DNA of 64,000 nucleotides from JBBROS01 sp963752225 (GTDB lineage Bacteria; Pseudomonadota; Alphaproteobacteria; Acetobacterales; Acetobacteraceae). Each line of letters begins with the position of its first letter. Position 1 is the first letter of the stretch. The translations under genes were made by a program, and so were the position numbers. Below the pieces are notes generated by a model. That model searched no databases. It saw only the letters and a list, made by a program, of their open reading frames with translations, and was not told where the DNA came from. The stretch lies in the NCBI GenBank assembly GCA_963752225.1, contig CAVVXS010000016.1, positions 1 to 64,000 of the forward strand, written 5' to 3'. Of the stretch, positions 17,002-24,567 are shown in pieces.

Positions 17002-17833
17002 GCCCGCCATCCAACCCGTCCCGGTGTCCCTGTCAAGGCGGCTCGACACCGCGCTCGCGCTCGCCGCCAACGCCGGCCGCCTCGCCATGCGCATGCGCCC
17101 ACAATCGGGCGCCGCGCAGGCCAGCCTCAAAGCGCCGCAAGACTGGCTGACCGAGGCCGACGGCGCCGTCGAGCGCTTCCTGTCCGACGCCTTGCTGCAG
17201 GCCTTCCCCGAGGATGGCTTCCAGGGCGAGGAGGGCGGCGAGGCCCGGCCCGGCTCCCTGCGCTGGGTCGTGGACCCGATCGACGGCACCAGCAACTTCG
17301 CCCGCGGCGGCTCCCGCTGGTGCGTCTCGCTCGGCCTGCTGGACGGCGACGCCGCCGTGCTCGGCGTGCTGGAAGCGCCGGCGCTCCGCGAAACCTACGC
17401 CGCGGCCCGCGGCGGCGGCGCGACCCTGAACGGCACCCCGATCCGCGCCGCGGCGACCACCGAACTCAGCCGCGCGATCGTCGAGTGCGGCTGGTCGCCC
17501 CGCGTGCCCAACGACGTCTACGGCGCCCTCTGCGGCCGCGTCCTGCAAGCCGGCGCGATGTTCCGCTCCGGCGGCTCCGGCGCGATGGGGCTGGCCGAAG
17601 TCGCCACCGGGCAAATGGACGCCTACCTTGAGCGTCACATCAACCTGTGGGATTGCTGCGCCGCCCTCGCCATCCTGGCCGAAGCGGGCGCCCATGTGAG
17701 CGACTTCCTGCCCCAGGGCTTGGTCGGCGGCGCCCCCATCCTGGCCTGCGCCCCCGCCTTGGCCCGGCAGCTCGAGGCCTTGATGGCCGCCGGCGCCCCA
17801 CCGCCCACCCAGCCGCCCGCCCCGGGGGCGTGA
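17000..17833 (+). CDS. Inositol monophosphatase family protein
   Basis: A 277-residue member of the Mg-dependent inositol monophosphatase/histidinol-phosphatase-like family. Metal-binding motifs are clear: GEEGGE (about 75-80), WVVDPIDGTSNFARG (about 91-105) and the late NLWDCCAALAILAEAGAHVSDF. The natural substrate could be a sugar phosphate, histidinol phosphate or PAP. The opening ATG overlaps the divergent lipoprotein start; a GTG at 17024 (269 residues) would still include the conserved N-terminal helix and is a reasonable alternative. The stop overlaps the GTG of the MFS gene (GTGA). Confidence 0.9.
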   Translation: MPAIQPVPVSLSRRLDTALALAANAGRLAMRMRPQSGAAQASLKAPQDWLTEADGAVERFLSDALLQAFPEDGFQGEEGGEARPGSLRWVVDPIDGTSNFARGGSRWCVSLGLLDGDAAVLGVLEAPALRETYAAARGGGATLNGTPIRAAATTELSRAIVECGWSPRVPNDVYGALCGRVLQAGAMFRSGGSGAMGLAEVATGQMDAYLERHINLWDCCAALAILAEAGAHVSDFLPQGLVGGAPILACAPALARQLEALMAAGAPPPTQPPAPGA

Positions 17834-19008
17834 CCCCGGCCCGGCGGCTCACCATCGTCCTCGGCGTCACCCAGCTGGTGACCTGGGGCCTGACCTACTA
17901 CGTGCCGTCGGTGATGACGGCGCCGGTGGCCGCCGGGCTCGGCGCCAGCACCGCATCCGTCCTGGGCGGCTTCTCCCTCGCCCTGCTCGTGACCGGCGTC
18001 GCCTCGCCTTGGGCCTGCCGCCGCATCGACCGGGCCGGCGGCCGCACCGTGATGGCCGCCGGCACGCTGCTGCAGGCACTCGGCCTCGCCATCATGGCAA
18101 CCAGCCCCGGCATGCTGGTCTGGTATCTCGGCTGGGCCGTCACCGGGCTCGGCATGGCCGGCGGCCTCTACGACGCCGCCTTCGCCACCGCCGGCCGCAC
18201 GCTCGGCGCCGCCGCTCGACCCGCCATCACCGGCATCACCCTGATCGGCGGCTTCGCCAGCTCGATGGGCTGGCCGCTCGGCGCCTGGCTGGTGCCGTTG
18301 CTGGGCTGGCGCGCCACCCTGCTGACCTACGCCGCGATCCTGCTGCTGGTGAACCTGCCGGCCATCGCCCTGCTGCCGCGCGGAGTCCCGCCGGAGCCGC
18401 CGCGTCCGGCCCCGGTCGGCGACGGGCCGCCACCCACCGGCGGCCGGGCGCTGTTCGTCTGCATTGCCGCCTTCTTCACCCTCCGCGCCGCCATCAGCAC
18501 CGTGATCTCCGTCAGCGCCCCGGTGCTGCTGGTCGGCCTCGGGCTGGGTGAGGTGACGGCGATCGGCCTGGTCTCGCTGATCGGCCCGGCCCAGGTCGCG
18601 ATGCGCATCCTGCAAGCCGCCATGGGCCGGCGCTGGAGCCCGGTGGCGATCGCCTGGATCGGCGCCGCCCTGTTCCCGGTTGTGGCGTTCCCGCTGGCCT
18701 GGTCATCGGGCCAGACCTGGCTCGGCACCGCGGCCCTGGTCTTCGTGCTCGGCTACGGCGCCAGCAACGGCATCCTGACCATCGCCCGCGGCACGCTGCC
18801 GCTCCACCTGTTCGGCCCCGCCGGCTACGCCACCCGCATCGGCCAGCTCGCCTTGCCGGTGATCCTGGCCCAGGCAGCCGCCCCGCTGCTGTTCGCACCA
18901 TTGATCGACGCCGGGTCGGCGTCCCGCGTGTTCGATGCGCTCGGCCTCGCCTCGCTCGCCGCCGCGGCGGGCCTGCTGCCCTTGCTGGGTCAACGCCGCC
19001 GCCGCTAG
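17830..19008 (+). CDS. MFS transporter
   Basis: A 392-residue major facilitator with about twelve hydrophobic segments. The loop after TM2 (ACRRIDRAGGRTVMAAG) is the family A-like motif, and the fold repeats in the second half (MGRRWSPVAIAWIGAALF). Substrate is not evident. GTG at 17830 overlaps the stop of the phosphatase gene by four bases, so the two are likely co-expressed, and the phosphatase might act on or generate the transported compound. The 3' end overlaps the convergent permease gene by four bases. Confidence 0.88.
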   Translation: MTPARRLTIVLGVTQLVTWGLTYYVPSVMTAPVAAGLGASTASVLGGFSLALLVTGVASPWACRRIDRAGGRTVMAAGTLLQALGLAIMATSPGMLVWYLGWAVTGLGMAGGLYDAAFATAGRTLGAAARPAITGITLIGGFASSMGWPLGAWLVPLLGWRATLLTYAAILLLVNLPAIALLPRGVPPEPPRPAPVGDGPPPTGGRALFVCIAAFFTLRAAISTVISVSAPVLLVGLGLGEVTAIGLVSLIGPAQVAMRILQAAMGRRWSPVAIAWIGAALFPVVAFPLAWSSGQTWLGTAALVFVLGYGASNGILTIARGTLPLHLFGPAGYATRIGQLALPVILAQAAAPLLFAPLIDAGSASRVFDALGLASLAAAAGLLPLLGQRRRR

Positions 19009-19889
19009 TTCTGCATCCCCCACCGCCGCACCGTCCGCCGCTCGAGCGTCCGGAACACGACGTTCTCCACCACGAGGCCGATCAGGATCACCGAGAACAA
19101 CCCGGCGAACACGCTCGGGATCTCGAGCTGGTTCTTGTTCTCGAAAATGAACCACCCGAGCCCGCCAGCCCCCGACGCCACCCCGAACACTAGCTCGGCT
19201 GCGATCAAGGTGCGCCAAGCAAACGCCCAACCGACCTTCAGCCCTGTCAGGATCGACGGGAACGCCGCCGGGATCAGGATCGCCCGCACATACCGGAACC
19301 CGCGCAGGTCGTAGTTCCGCCCCACCATCCGCAACGTCGTCGACACGCCCAGGAACCCGGCGTGCATGTTCAACGCCACCACCCACAACACCGAATGGAT
19401 CAGCACGAACACCAGGCTGCCATTGCCCAACCCGAACCACAGCAGCGCCAAAGGCAGCAGCGCGATCGCCGGCAGCGGATTGAACATGCTCGTCAGCGTT
19501 TCCAGCAGGTCGTTGCCGATCCGCGTGTTGATCGCCGCCACCGACAGGATTGTCGCGAGCGAGACCCCGATCGCATACCCCATCAGCAGCACCTTCACCG
19601 ACGACCACGCCCGGTTCGGCAGCACCCCGTTCACGATGTTGGCCCAGAACGCCCGCATCGTGTCGCTGAACGTCGGGAACAGCAGGTCGTTATCGAGGTA
19701 AGTCGCATACGCCTGCCACACGGCGCAAAGCGCCACTATTAAGACGATCTTGCGCACCCAGCCCAGGTTCCACACCCGCTGCCAGGCCGGAATCGGCCGC
19801 GACGCCGCGTCCGCGCCGCTGAACGCGACCACCTCGTGCTCGACATAGGGCGCTCGCCGCACCGGCGCTGTTGGGCTCGAAAGGCTCAT
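19005..19889 (-). CDS. NitT/TauT-type ABC transporter permease
   Basis: A 294-residue permease of the nitrate/sulfonate/taurine group (SsuC/TauC-like), with about six membrane segments after a polar N-terminal tail of roughly 45 residues. The EAA loop that docks the ATPase is visible at GFRYVRAILIPAAFPSILTG, and FNPLPAIALLPLALLWFGLG is typical. Its start overlaps the stop of the upstream ATPase (ATGA), forming a two-gene unit. A binding protein of the same class is encoded at 23405-24409 on the other strand and may be the missing partner. The substrate is unknown. Confidence 0.9.
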   Translation of the reverse strand: MSLSSPTAPVRRAPYVEHEVVAFSGADAASRPIPAWQRVWNLGWVRKIVLIVALCAVWQAYATYLDNDLLFPTFSDTMRAFWANIVNGVLPNRAWSSVKVLLMGYAIGVSLATILSVAAINTRIGNDLLETLTSMFNPLPAIALLPLALLWFGLGNGSLVFVLIHSVLWVVALNMHAGFLGVSTTLRMVGRNYDLRGFRYVRAILIPAAFPSILTGLKVGWAFAWRTLIAAELVFGVASGAGGLGWFIFENKNQLEIPSVFAGLFSVILIGLVVENVVFRTLERRTVRRWGMQN

Positions 19890-20663
19890 GCGAACAGCAG
19901 ATCGTGGATGCGCCGCTCGAGCCCGATCTGCGCCTCCCCGTCGGCGGTGTCCCGCGGCAGGCTGTCCATCTCGGCGCGGACCTGCCCGGGATGCGGGCTG
20001 AGCAACAGGATACGGTTTCCCACCTTGATCGCCTCGTTGATGCTGTGCGTGACGAACAGCACGGTGAACTGCGTCTCGTCCCACAGCCGCAGCAGCTCGT
20101 CCTGCATGGTCCGCCGGGTCAGCGCGTCGAGCGCCGCAAACGGCTCATCCATCAGCAGGATCTGCGGCTCCATCGCCATCCCCCGCGCAATCGCCACCCG
20201 CTGTTTCATGCCGCCCGACAGGGTGTGCGGGTAGGCGTCCCCGAACCGGTTCAGCCCCACCTTGTCGATGTAATAATCGGCCCGCTCCCGCGCCTTCGCC
20301 CGCGGCAGCCGCTTGGTCGCCAGCAACGGGAACATGATGTTGTCCCGCACGCTCTTCCACGGCAGCAGTTGGTCGAACTCCTGGAACACCATCATCCGGT
20401 CCGGCCCCGGCCCATGGATCGCCCGCCCGCGCAGGTGGAACTCGCCCTCGACCGGGTCCAGATACCCCGCCACCGCCTTCAGCAGCGACGACTTCCCGCA
20501 CCCCGACGGCCCCAGCAGCACGAACCGGTCGCCCGGGAACACCTGGAAGCTGACCCGGTGGGTCGCAGTCACGATCCGCTCGCTGGTCCGGGTACTGCAG
20601 CGTGACGCCGCGAACGTCCAGCAACGGCTCGTCCAATGCAGTCATGGAAACGGACTGATCCAT
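19886..20663 (-). CDS. NitT/TauT-type ABC transporter ATP-binding protein, apparently frameshifted
   Basis: Two frames together give a normal ATPase. The N-terminal frame (ATG at 20663, preceded by GGGAG) reads MTALDEPLLDVRGVTLQY, then fails near 20590. The rest (TATHRVSFQVFPGDRFVLLGP, Walker A GPSGCGKSS, Q-loop VFQEFDQLLPW, signature LSGGMKQRVAIARGMA, Walker B ILLMDEPFAALD) is in the next frame. Removing one G from the GGG at 20590-20592 joins them into a 258-residue protein of standard length. If the extra base is real, a GTG at 20572 could still give a 228-residue form lacking the first strand but keeping all nucleotide motifs. It overlaps the permease gene. Sequencing error is an equally good explanation. 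Confidence 0.8.
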
Positions 20664-20864
20664 TTCGCTCCCAGATTATCGTGGTCGTTGATTGCCGGCA
20701 AAGTGCCCGCTTCTGTCCGCTTCCGCCAGAGCGGATTGCTGAAGCTTGCGCGACCACGGGAATCTTTGCCGTTGATCCCGCCCGGATTCTCGGCACACTT
20801 CCTCCACCTGGCTCGCCCGGAAGCGCAGCACGCGCCATGGCGGCTGGGGAGGGGAGGACAACTC

Positions 20865-22115
20865 ATGACCAGAAGCGTTCAGCGTATGCGATGGGGGATC
20901 GCGCTGTTGGCGGCTTGGCCGCTGGCCGGCGCGTCCGCGGCCGATCTCAAGCACTACGAATCCGACAAGCCCTCGTTCTGGGCCCACCCGCCGGCCGACT
21001 GGTTCCTCGGTGACGAGACCGAGCAACAGAAGGGCCTCGCCCCGCCCACCGGCCCCGCCACCCCGGCGACGCTGAACGAGCTGCAGGACAACCTCAAGAA
21101 GATCAAGCTGCCCGCCGGCTTCAAGATCGAGGTCTACGCCAGCGGCATCCCCGAAGCCCGCCAAATGGCCTGGGGCGACGACGGCACCCTTTACGTGGGC
21201 TCCTACAACGCGACCAACGTCTATGCCGTCACCGACAAGGACGGCAAGCGCACCGTCAAGACGATCCTCAAGGGCCTCAACATGCCCACCGGCATCGCCT
21301 ACCAGAACGGCGCCCTCTACGTCGTCGCCATCGACAAGCTGATGCGCTACGACCACCCGGAAGCCAACCTCGACAAGATGCCGGAGCCGACGGTCGTCTA
21401 TGACGACATGCCGTCCTACGTGGCGCACGGCTGGAAATACATCGCCGTCGGCAAGGAGGGCGAGATGTACCTCCCCTTCGGACCGCCCTTCAACATCGGC
21501 ATCCCGCCCACCAGCGTGTCGCAGGTGCGCCGGGTCGACCCCAAGACCGGCCTGGCCGAAATCGTCGCCCTCGGCGTCCGCAACAGCGTCGGTGGCGACG
21601 TCGACCCCCGCACCGGCGACTACTGGTTTACCGAGAACGCGCGTGACTGGATGAGCGACGACATGCCGTCCGACAAGCTCAACCACATCACCAAGATCGG
21701 CGAGCACTTCGGCTACCCGTACTGCCACCAGGGCGACACGCCCGACCCGAAGTTCGCCCGCGGCCATAAATGCTCCGAATTCACCCCGCCCGTGGTGAAC
21801 CTCGGCGCGCACGTCGCACCGCTCGGGATGAAGTTCTACACCGGCAACATGTTCCCGGCCGAATACAAGAACAACATTCTCATCGCCGAGCACGGCTCCT
21901 GGAACCGCCACAACTATCAGGGCGGCCGCATCATGCGGGTCACGGTCGATCCCGACGGCAAGAACGCCAAGCAGGAAGTCTTCGCCGAAGGCTGGATCAC
22001 CGGCAACCAGGAATACTCCGGCCGGCCCGACGACATCATCATCGCCAAGGACGGCTCCATCCTGGTCGCCGACGACTGGGTCGGTGCCGTCTACCGCATC
22101 AGCTACGCGAAGTGA
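20865..22115 (+). CDS. PQQ-dependent sugar (sorbosone-type) dehydrogenase, periplasmic
   Basis: A 416-residue secreted protein (signal peptide about 1-26, ending GASAA) with the beta-propeller of soluble quinoprotein sugar/L-sorbosone dehydrogenases. Typical pieces are LPAGFKIEVYASGIPEARQMAW, GLNMPTGIAYQNGALYV, GVRNSVGGDVDPRTGDYWFTENARDW and the end EYSGRPDDIIIAKDGSILVADDWVGAVYRI. It would oxidise an aldose or aldehyde in the periplasm. The start at 20865 follows GGGGAGGACAACTC, a strong ribosome site. A diheme cytochrome gene begins 17 bases after its stop, a natural electron acceptor. Confidence 0.9.
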   Translation: MTRSVQRMRWGIALLAAWPLAGASAADLKHYESDKPSFWAHPPADWFLGDETEQQKGLAPPTGPATPATLNELQDNLKKIKLPAGFKIEVYASGIPEARQMAWGDDGTLYVGSYNATNVYAVTDKDGKRTVKTILKGLNMPTGIAYQNGALYVVAIDKLMRYDHPEANLDKMPEPTVVYDDMPSYVAHGWKYIAVGKEGEMYLPFGPPFNIGIPPTSVSQVRRVDPKTGLAEIVALGVRNSVGGDVDPRTGDYWFTENARDWMSDDMPSDKLNHITKIGEHFGYPYCHQGDTPDPKFARGHKCSEFTPPVVNLGAHVAPLGMKFYTGNMFPAEYKNNILIAEHGSWNRHNYQGGRIMRVTVDPDGKNAKQEVFAEGWITGNQEYSGRPDDIIIAKDGSILVADDWVGAVYRISYAK

Positions 22116-22132
22116 GTAAAGGTCGGCGGACA

Positions 22133-22759
22133 ATGGCGGACCCTGTCGTCCGCCGACCGGCTTCACGCCGCTGGCCGCTGCACGCCGCCCTCATCGGCGC
22201 CGTGCTGCTGCCGCTCGCGCCCGCCGAGGGCGCCAGCGGCGACGTCGCCGCCGGGCAGGCGCGGGCGGAGCAGTGCCTCGCCTGCCACGGCGCCCATGGC
22301 GTGTCGGAGATGCCCGGCGTGCCCTCGCTCGCCGGCCAGACCAACTCCTTTCTGCAATGGCAGCTCGTCTTCTTCCGCTCCGGCCGCCGCAAGAACGAGC
22401 TCATGAGCCCCATGGCCGCCGAACTCTCCGACGAGGACGTCCGCAACCTCGGCGCCTACTTCGCCAGCCTGCCCAAGCCCGGCACCCCGCCCGTCGAGCA
22501 GCCGGACGACGCCCTCCGCGCCCACGGCCAAGAGGTCGCCGAGCAGCACCACTGCAGCAACTGCCACATGGACGATTTCCACGGAAAAGGCGCGGCCGCC
22601 AACATCGCCCGCCAACGCGAGGATTACCTCGTCAAGGCCCTCGCCGACTACCGCTCCTCCGCCCGCCCCAGCACCGGCGTCGCCGCCATGACCGAGGCCG
22701 CCTCCGGCCTGTCCGACGACGACATCAAAGCCCTGGCCCACTACCTCGGCTCCCTCTGA
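22133..22759 (+). CDS. Diheme c-type cytochrome (class I, c4-like)
   Basis: A 208-residue secreted cytochrome with a signal peptide (about 1-35, ending PAEGA) and two heme-binding motifs, CLACH in the first half and CSNCH in the second. Each half ends with a helix of the LSDEDVRNLGAYFASL / LSDDDIKALAHYLGSL type, the two-domain layout of cytochrome c4-like proteins. Met ligands are probably in ELMSPMAAEL and VAAMTEA. It lies immediately downstream of the PQQ dehydrogenase and is probably its electron acceptor. Confidence 0.9.
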   Translation: MADPVVRRPASRRWPLHAALIGAVLLPLAPAEGASGDVAAGQARAEQCLACHGAHGVSEMPGVPSLAGQTNSFLQWQLVFFRSGRRKNELMSPMAAELSDEDVRNLGAYFASLPKPGTPPVEQPDDALRAHGQEVAEQHHCSNCHMDDFHGKGAAANIARQREDYLVKALADYRSSARPSTGVAAMTEAASGLSDDDIKALAHYLGSL

Positions 22760-22764
22760 ACCTG

Positions 22765-22890
22765 TGCGGGTCCGGGGCCGCCGGCCCCGGTGGGTCGAGG
22801 GCGAGGCTCCGGGCAGATGGAATACCGGCCTAGGGGGAGTGATCCAAGGGTCCGCCTGCCGCTTGGGCAGGTGGAAAGAGCACGGAGGGA
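22765..22890. repeat. Composite intergenic repeat, copy 2 (two hairpins)
   Basis: A GGGGCCGCCGGCCCC box lies at 22773-22787. After a spacer longer than in copy 1 there is GATCCAAGGGTCC and a second hairpin at 22852-22874 (CCGCCTGCC, loop GCTTG, GGCAGGTGG). One stem pair is T-A in copy 1 and C-G here, so the stem is kept despite sequence change. It is placed between the cytochrome stop and the next gene. Confidence 0.65.
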
Positions 22891-22919
22891 ACGCCCTCGC
22901 CTTCGTCCAAGGAGTTACC

Positions 22920-23363
22920 ATGCGTTTTGCCGTCGTCGCCCTGCTCGCCCTGACCATCCCGGCCCAAGCGGCGCCCCCGGACCACACCGACGCGTTCGAG
23001 CGCGCCTACGCGACCTCGTTCTACGCCTTCGACGCCTGCGGCGACGGCGTCGCCGGCCGCATCTACCGCCAAGCCCTGTCCGCCCGGCTCGGTCAGTGCC
23101 CCTTCAGCGACGCCGCCAAGGCCCGCTTTCGCGAGCGCGCCACCATGCAGCGGCGTAAGGCCTCCGGCGCCATCAACGCCATGATCGAGGAGAATGGCGG
23201 CCTGCCCAACCGCCTCGACGGCATGACCCAGACCTGCCACGAGCAGCGCAGCAGCGACACCTACCGCGCCGTCCGCAGCCGCCTCGATGACTACGCCGCC
23301 GGCAAGGCCCCCGTCGCCGCGATCGTCCCCGAGCCCTGCGAAGCCGAAATCATCAGCCCCTGA
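22920..23363 (+). CDS. Small secreted protein of unknown function
   Basis: A 147-residue protein with a clean signal peptide (MRFAVVALLALTIPAQAAPP) and a helical, Cys-containing mature part (FDACGDGVAGRIYRQALSARLGQCPFS, MTQTCHEQRS, PEPCEAE). I do not recognise a named family. The ATG at 22920 is preceded by AAGGAG at 22909-22914, which supports the start. It follows the composite repeat and precedes a binding-protein gene by 41 bases, so they may share a transcript. Confidence 0.75.
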   Translation: MRFAVVALLALTIPAQAAPPDHTDAFERAYATSFYAFDACGDGVAGRIYRQALSARLGQCPFSDAAKARFRERATMQRRKASGAINAMIEENGGLPNRLDGMTQTCHEQRSSDTYRAVRSRLDDYAAGKAPVAAIVPEPCEAEIISP

Positions 23364-23404
23364 CGCCCGGCGCCCTCAGCACGAACCTCGAAAGCGGACC
23401 CCCC

Positions 23405-24409
23405 ATGACCTCCCGGCGCACACTCCTGGGCCTCGCAGCGGCACTCCTGCTCGCCGCGCCGGTCCGGCCCACCCCGGCCCGGGCCGAGGTGAGCGAGGTC
23501 CGCATCACCAAGCAGCCCGGCATCATCTACCTCGCCCCGATCGTGATGGAGCAGCAGCATTTGCTCGAGCGGGCCGCCGAAAAGCTCGGCATCACCCTCA
23601 CGGCCAAATACGTCACCTTCGGCGGCGGCGGCGCCGCGACCGACGCCCTGCTCTCCGGCAACGTCGACATCGTCACCACCGGCGCCAGCAACATGCTCCT
23701 GCTCTGGGACCGCACGAAAGGCCAGGTGAAAGGCCTCGCCGGCTCGTCGGCCACGCCGATGTGGCTGCTGAGCAAGGACCCGGCCGAGAAAACCCTCGCC
23801 GACCTCAAGCCCACCGACAAGATCGCGGTGCCCACGGTCAAGGTCTCGAGCCAGGCCATCATCCTGCAGATCGCTGCCCGCAAGCTCTACGGCGACGCCG
23901 ACTACGCCCACTTCGACAGCATGACCACCACCCTCGGCCACCCCGACGCCGCCGCCGCACTCACCCAGGGCGGCGGCCTCACCGGTCACTTCTCCGGCGC
24001 CCCCTACCAGGCCGCCGAAGCCGAAGCGCCCGGCGTCCACGTCGTCACCACCAGCGACGCCATCCTCGGCGGCCCCTACAGCAACGCCGTCTACTTCGCC
24101 CACGCCAAGTTCCACGACGCCAACCCCACCGTCATCCTCGCCTTCATGCAGGCCGCCCAGGACGCCTCCGACTACATCGCCGCCCACCCCCGCGAAGCCT
24201 GCGAGCTCTACCTCAAGGCCACCGGCGAGAAAGGCTCCGTCGATATGCTGCTGAGCCAGATCGGCGACCCCAAGGTCAGCTTCTCCACCGCCCCCTTCGG
24301 CATGATGACCGTCGCCACCCACATGGCCGTCACCAAGGTCCTGAAAACCCAACCCGCCACCTGGACCGACTTCTTCTTCCCCGAAGCCGCCACGCTACCG
24401 GGGAACTGA
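23405..24409 (+). CDS. NitT/TauT-like ABC transporter substrate-binding protein
   Basis: A 334-residue periplasmic binding protein with a leader ending near ARAEV (about 1-28). The mature start EVRITKQPGIIYLAPIVMEQQHLLE, then FGGGGAATDALLSGNVDIVTTGASNMLLLWD and a C-terminal HMAVTKVL place it in the NMT1/SsuA-like group that serves SsuBC-type permeases. A matching permease/ATPase pair is encoded on the opposite strand at 19005-20663, with three genes between them, so pairing is plausible but not shown. The ligand is unknown. Confidence 0.88.
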   Translation: MTSRRTLLGLAAALLLAAPVRPTPARAEVSEVRITKQPGIIYLAPIVMEQQHLLERAAEKLGITLTAKYVTFGGGGAATDALLSGNVDIVTTGASNMLLLWDRTKGQVKGLAGSSATPMWLLSKDPAEKTLADLKPTDKIAVPTVKVSSQAIILQIAARKLYGDADYAHFDSMTTTLGHPDAAAALTQGGGLTGHFSGAPYQAAEAEAPGVHVVTTSDAILGGPYSNAVYFAHAKFHDANPTVILAFMQAAQDASDYIAAHPREACELYLKATGEKGSVDMLLSQIGDPKVSFSTAPFGMMTVATHMAVTKVLKTQPATWTDFFFPEAATLPGN

Positions 24410-24427
24410 GGCGAGGGCGTTAGGAGG

Positions 24428-24482
24428 AGTGCAAGGGCTCCGCCCTTGACCCGCTGGGGGCGAGCGCCCCCAGGCCCGCAAT
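24428..24482. repeat. GC-rich palindromic repeat, family A (inverted copy)
   Basis: The unit contains CAAGGGCTCCGCCCTTG (a hairpin), then GACCCGCTGGGGGCGAGCGCCCCCAGGCCCGC with a second strong hairpin. It is the reverse orientation of the copies at 16553, 22765 and 45635. It lies between the convergent binding-protein and histidine-kinase genes, where it may serve as a terminator for both. Confidence 0.6.
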
Positions 24483-24567
24483 AGAAGCGCACGCTCCGGC
24501 GAGGTTTCGGATTGAGCGCGCCGCGCTATCGCCGCAACGATTAACGGGCGGACTTGGCGCTTGAGGC

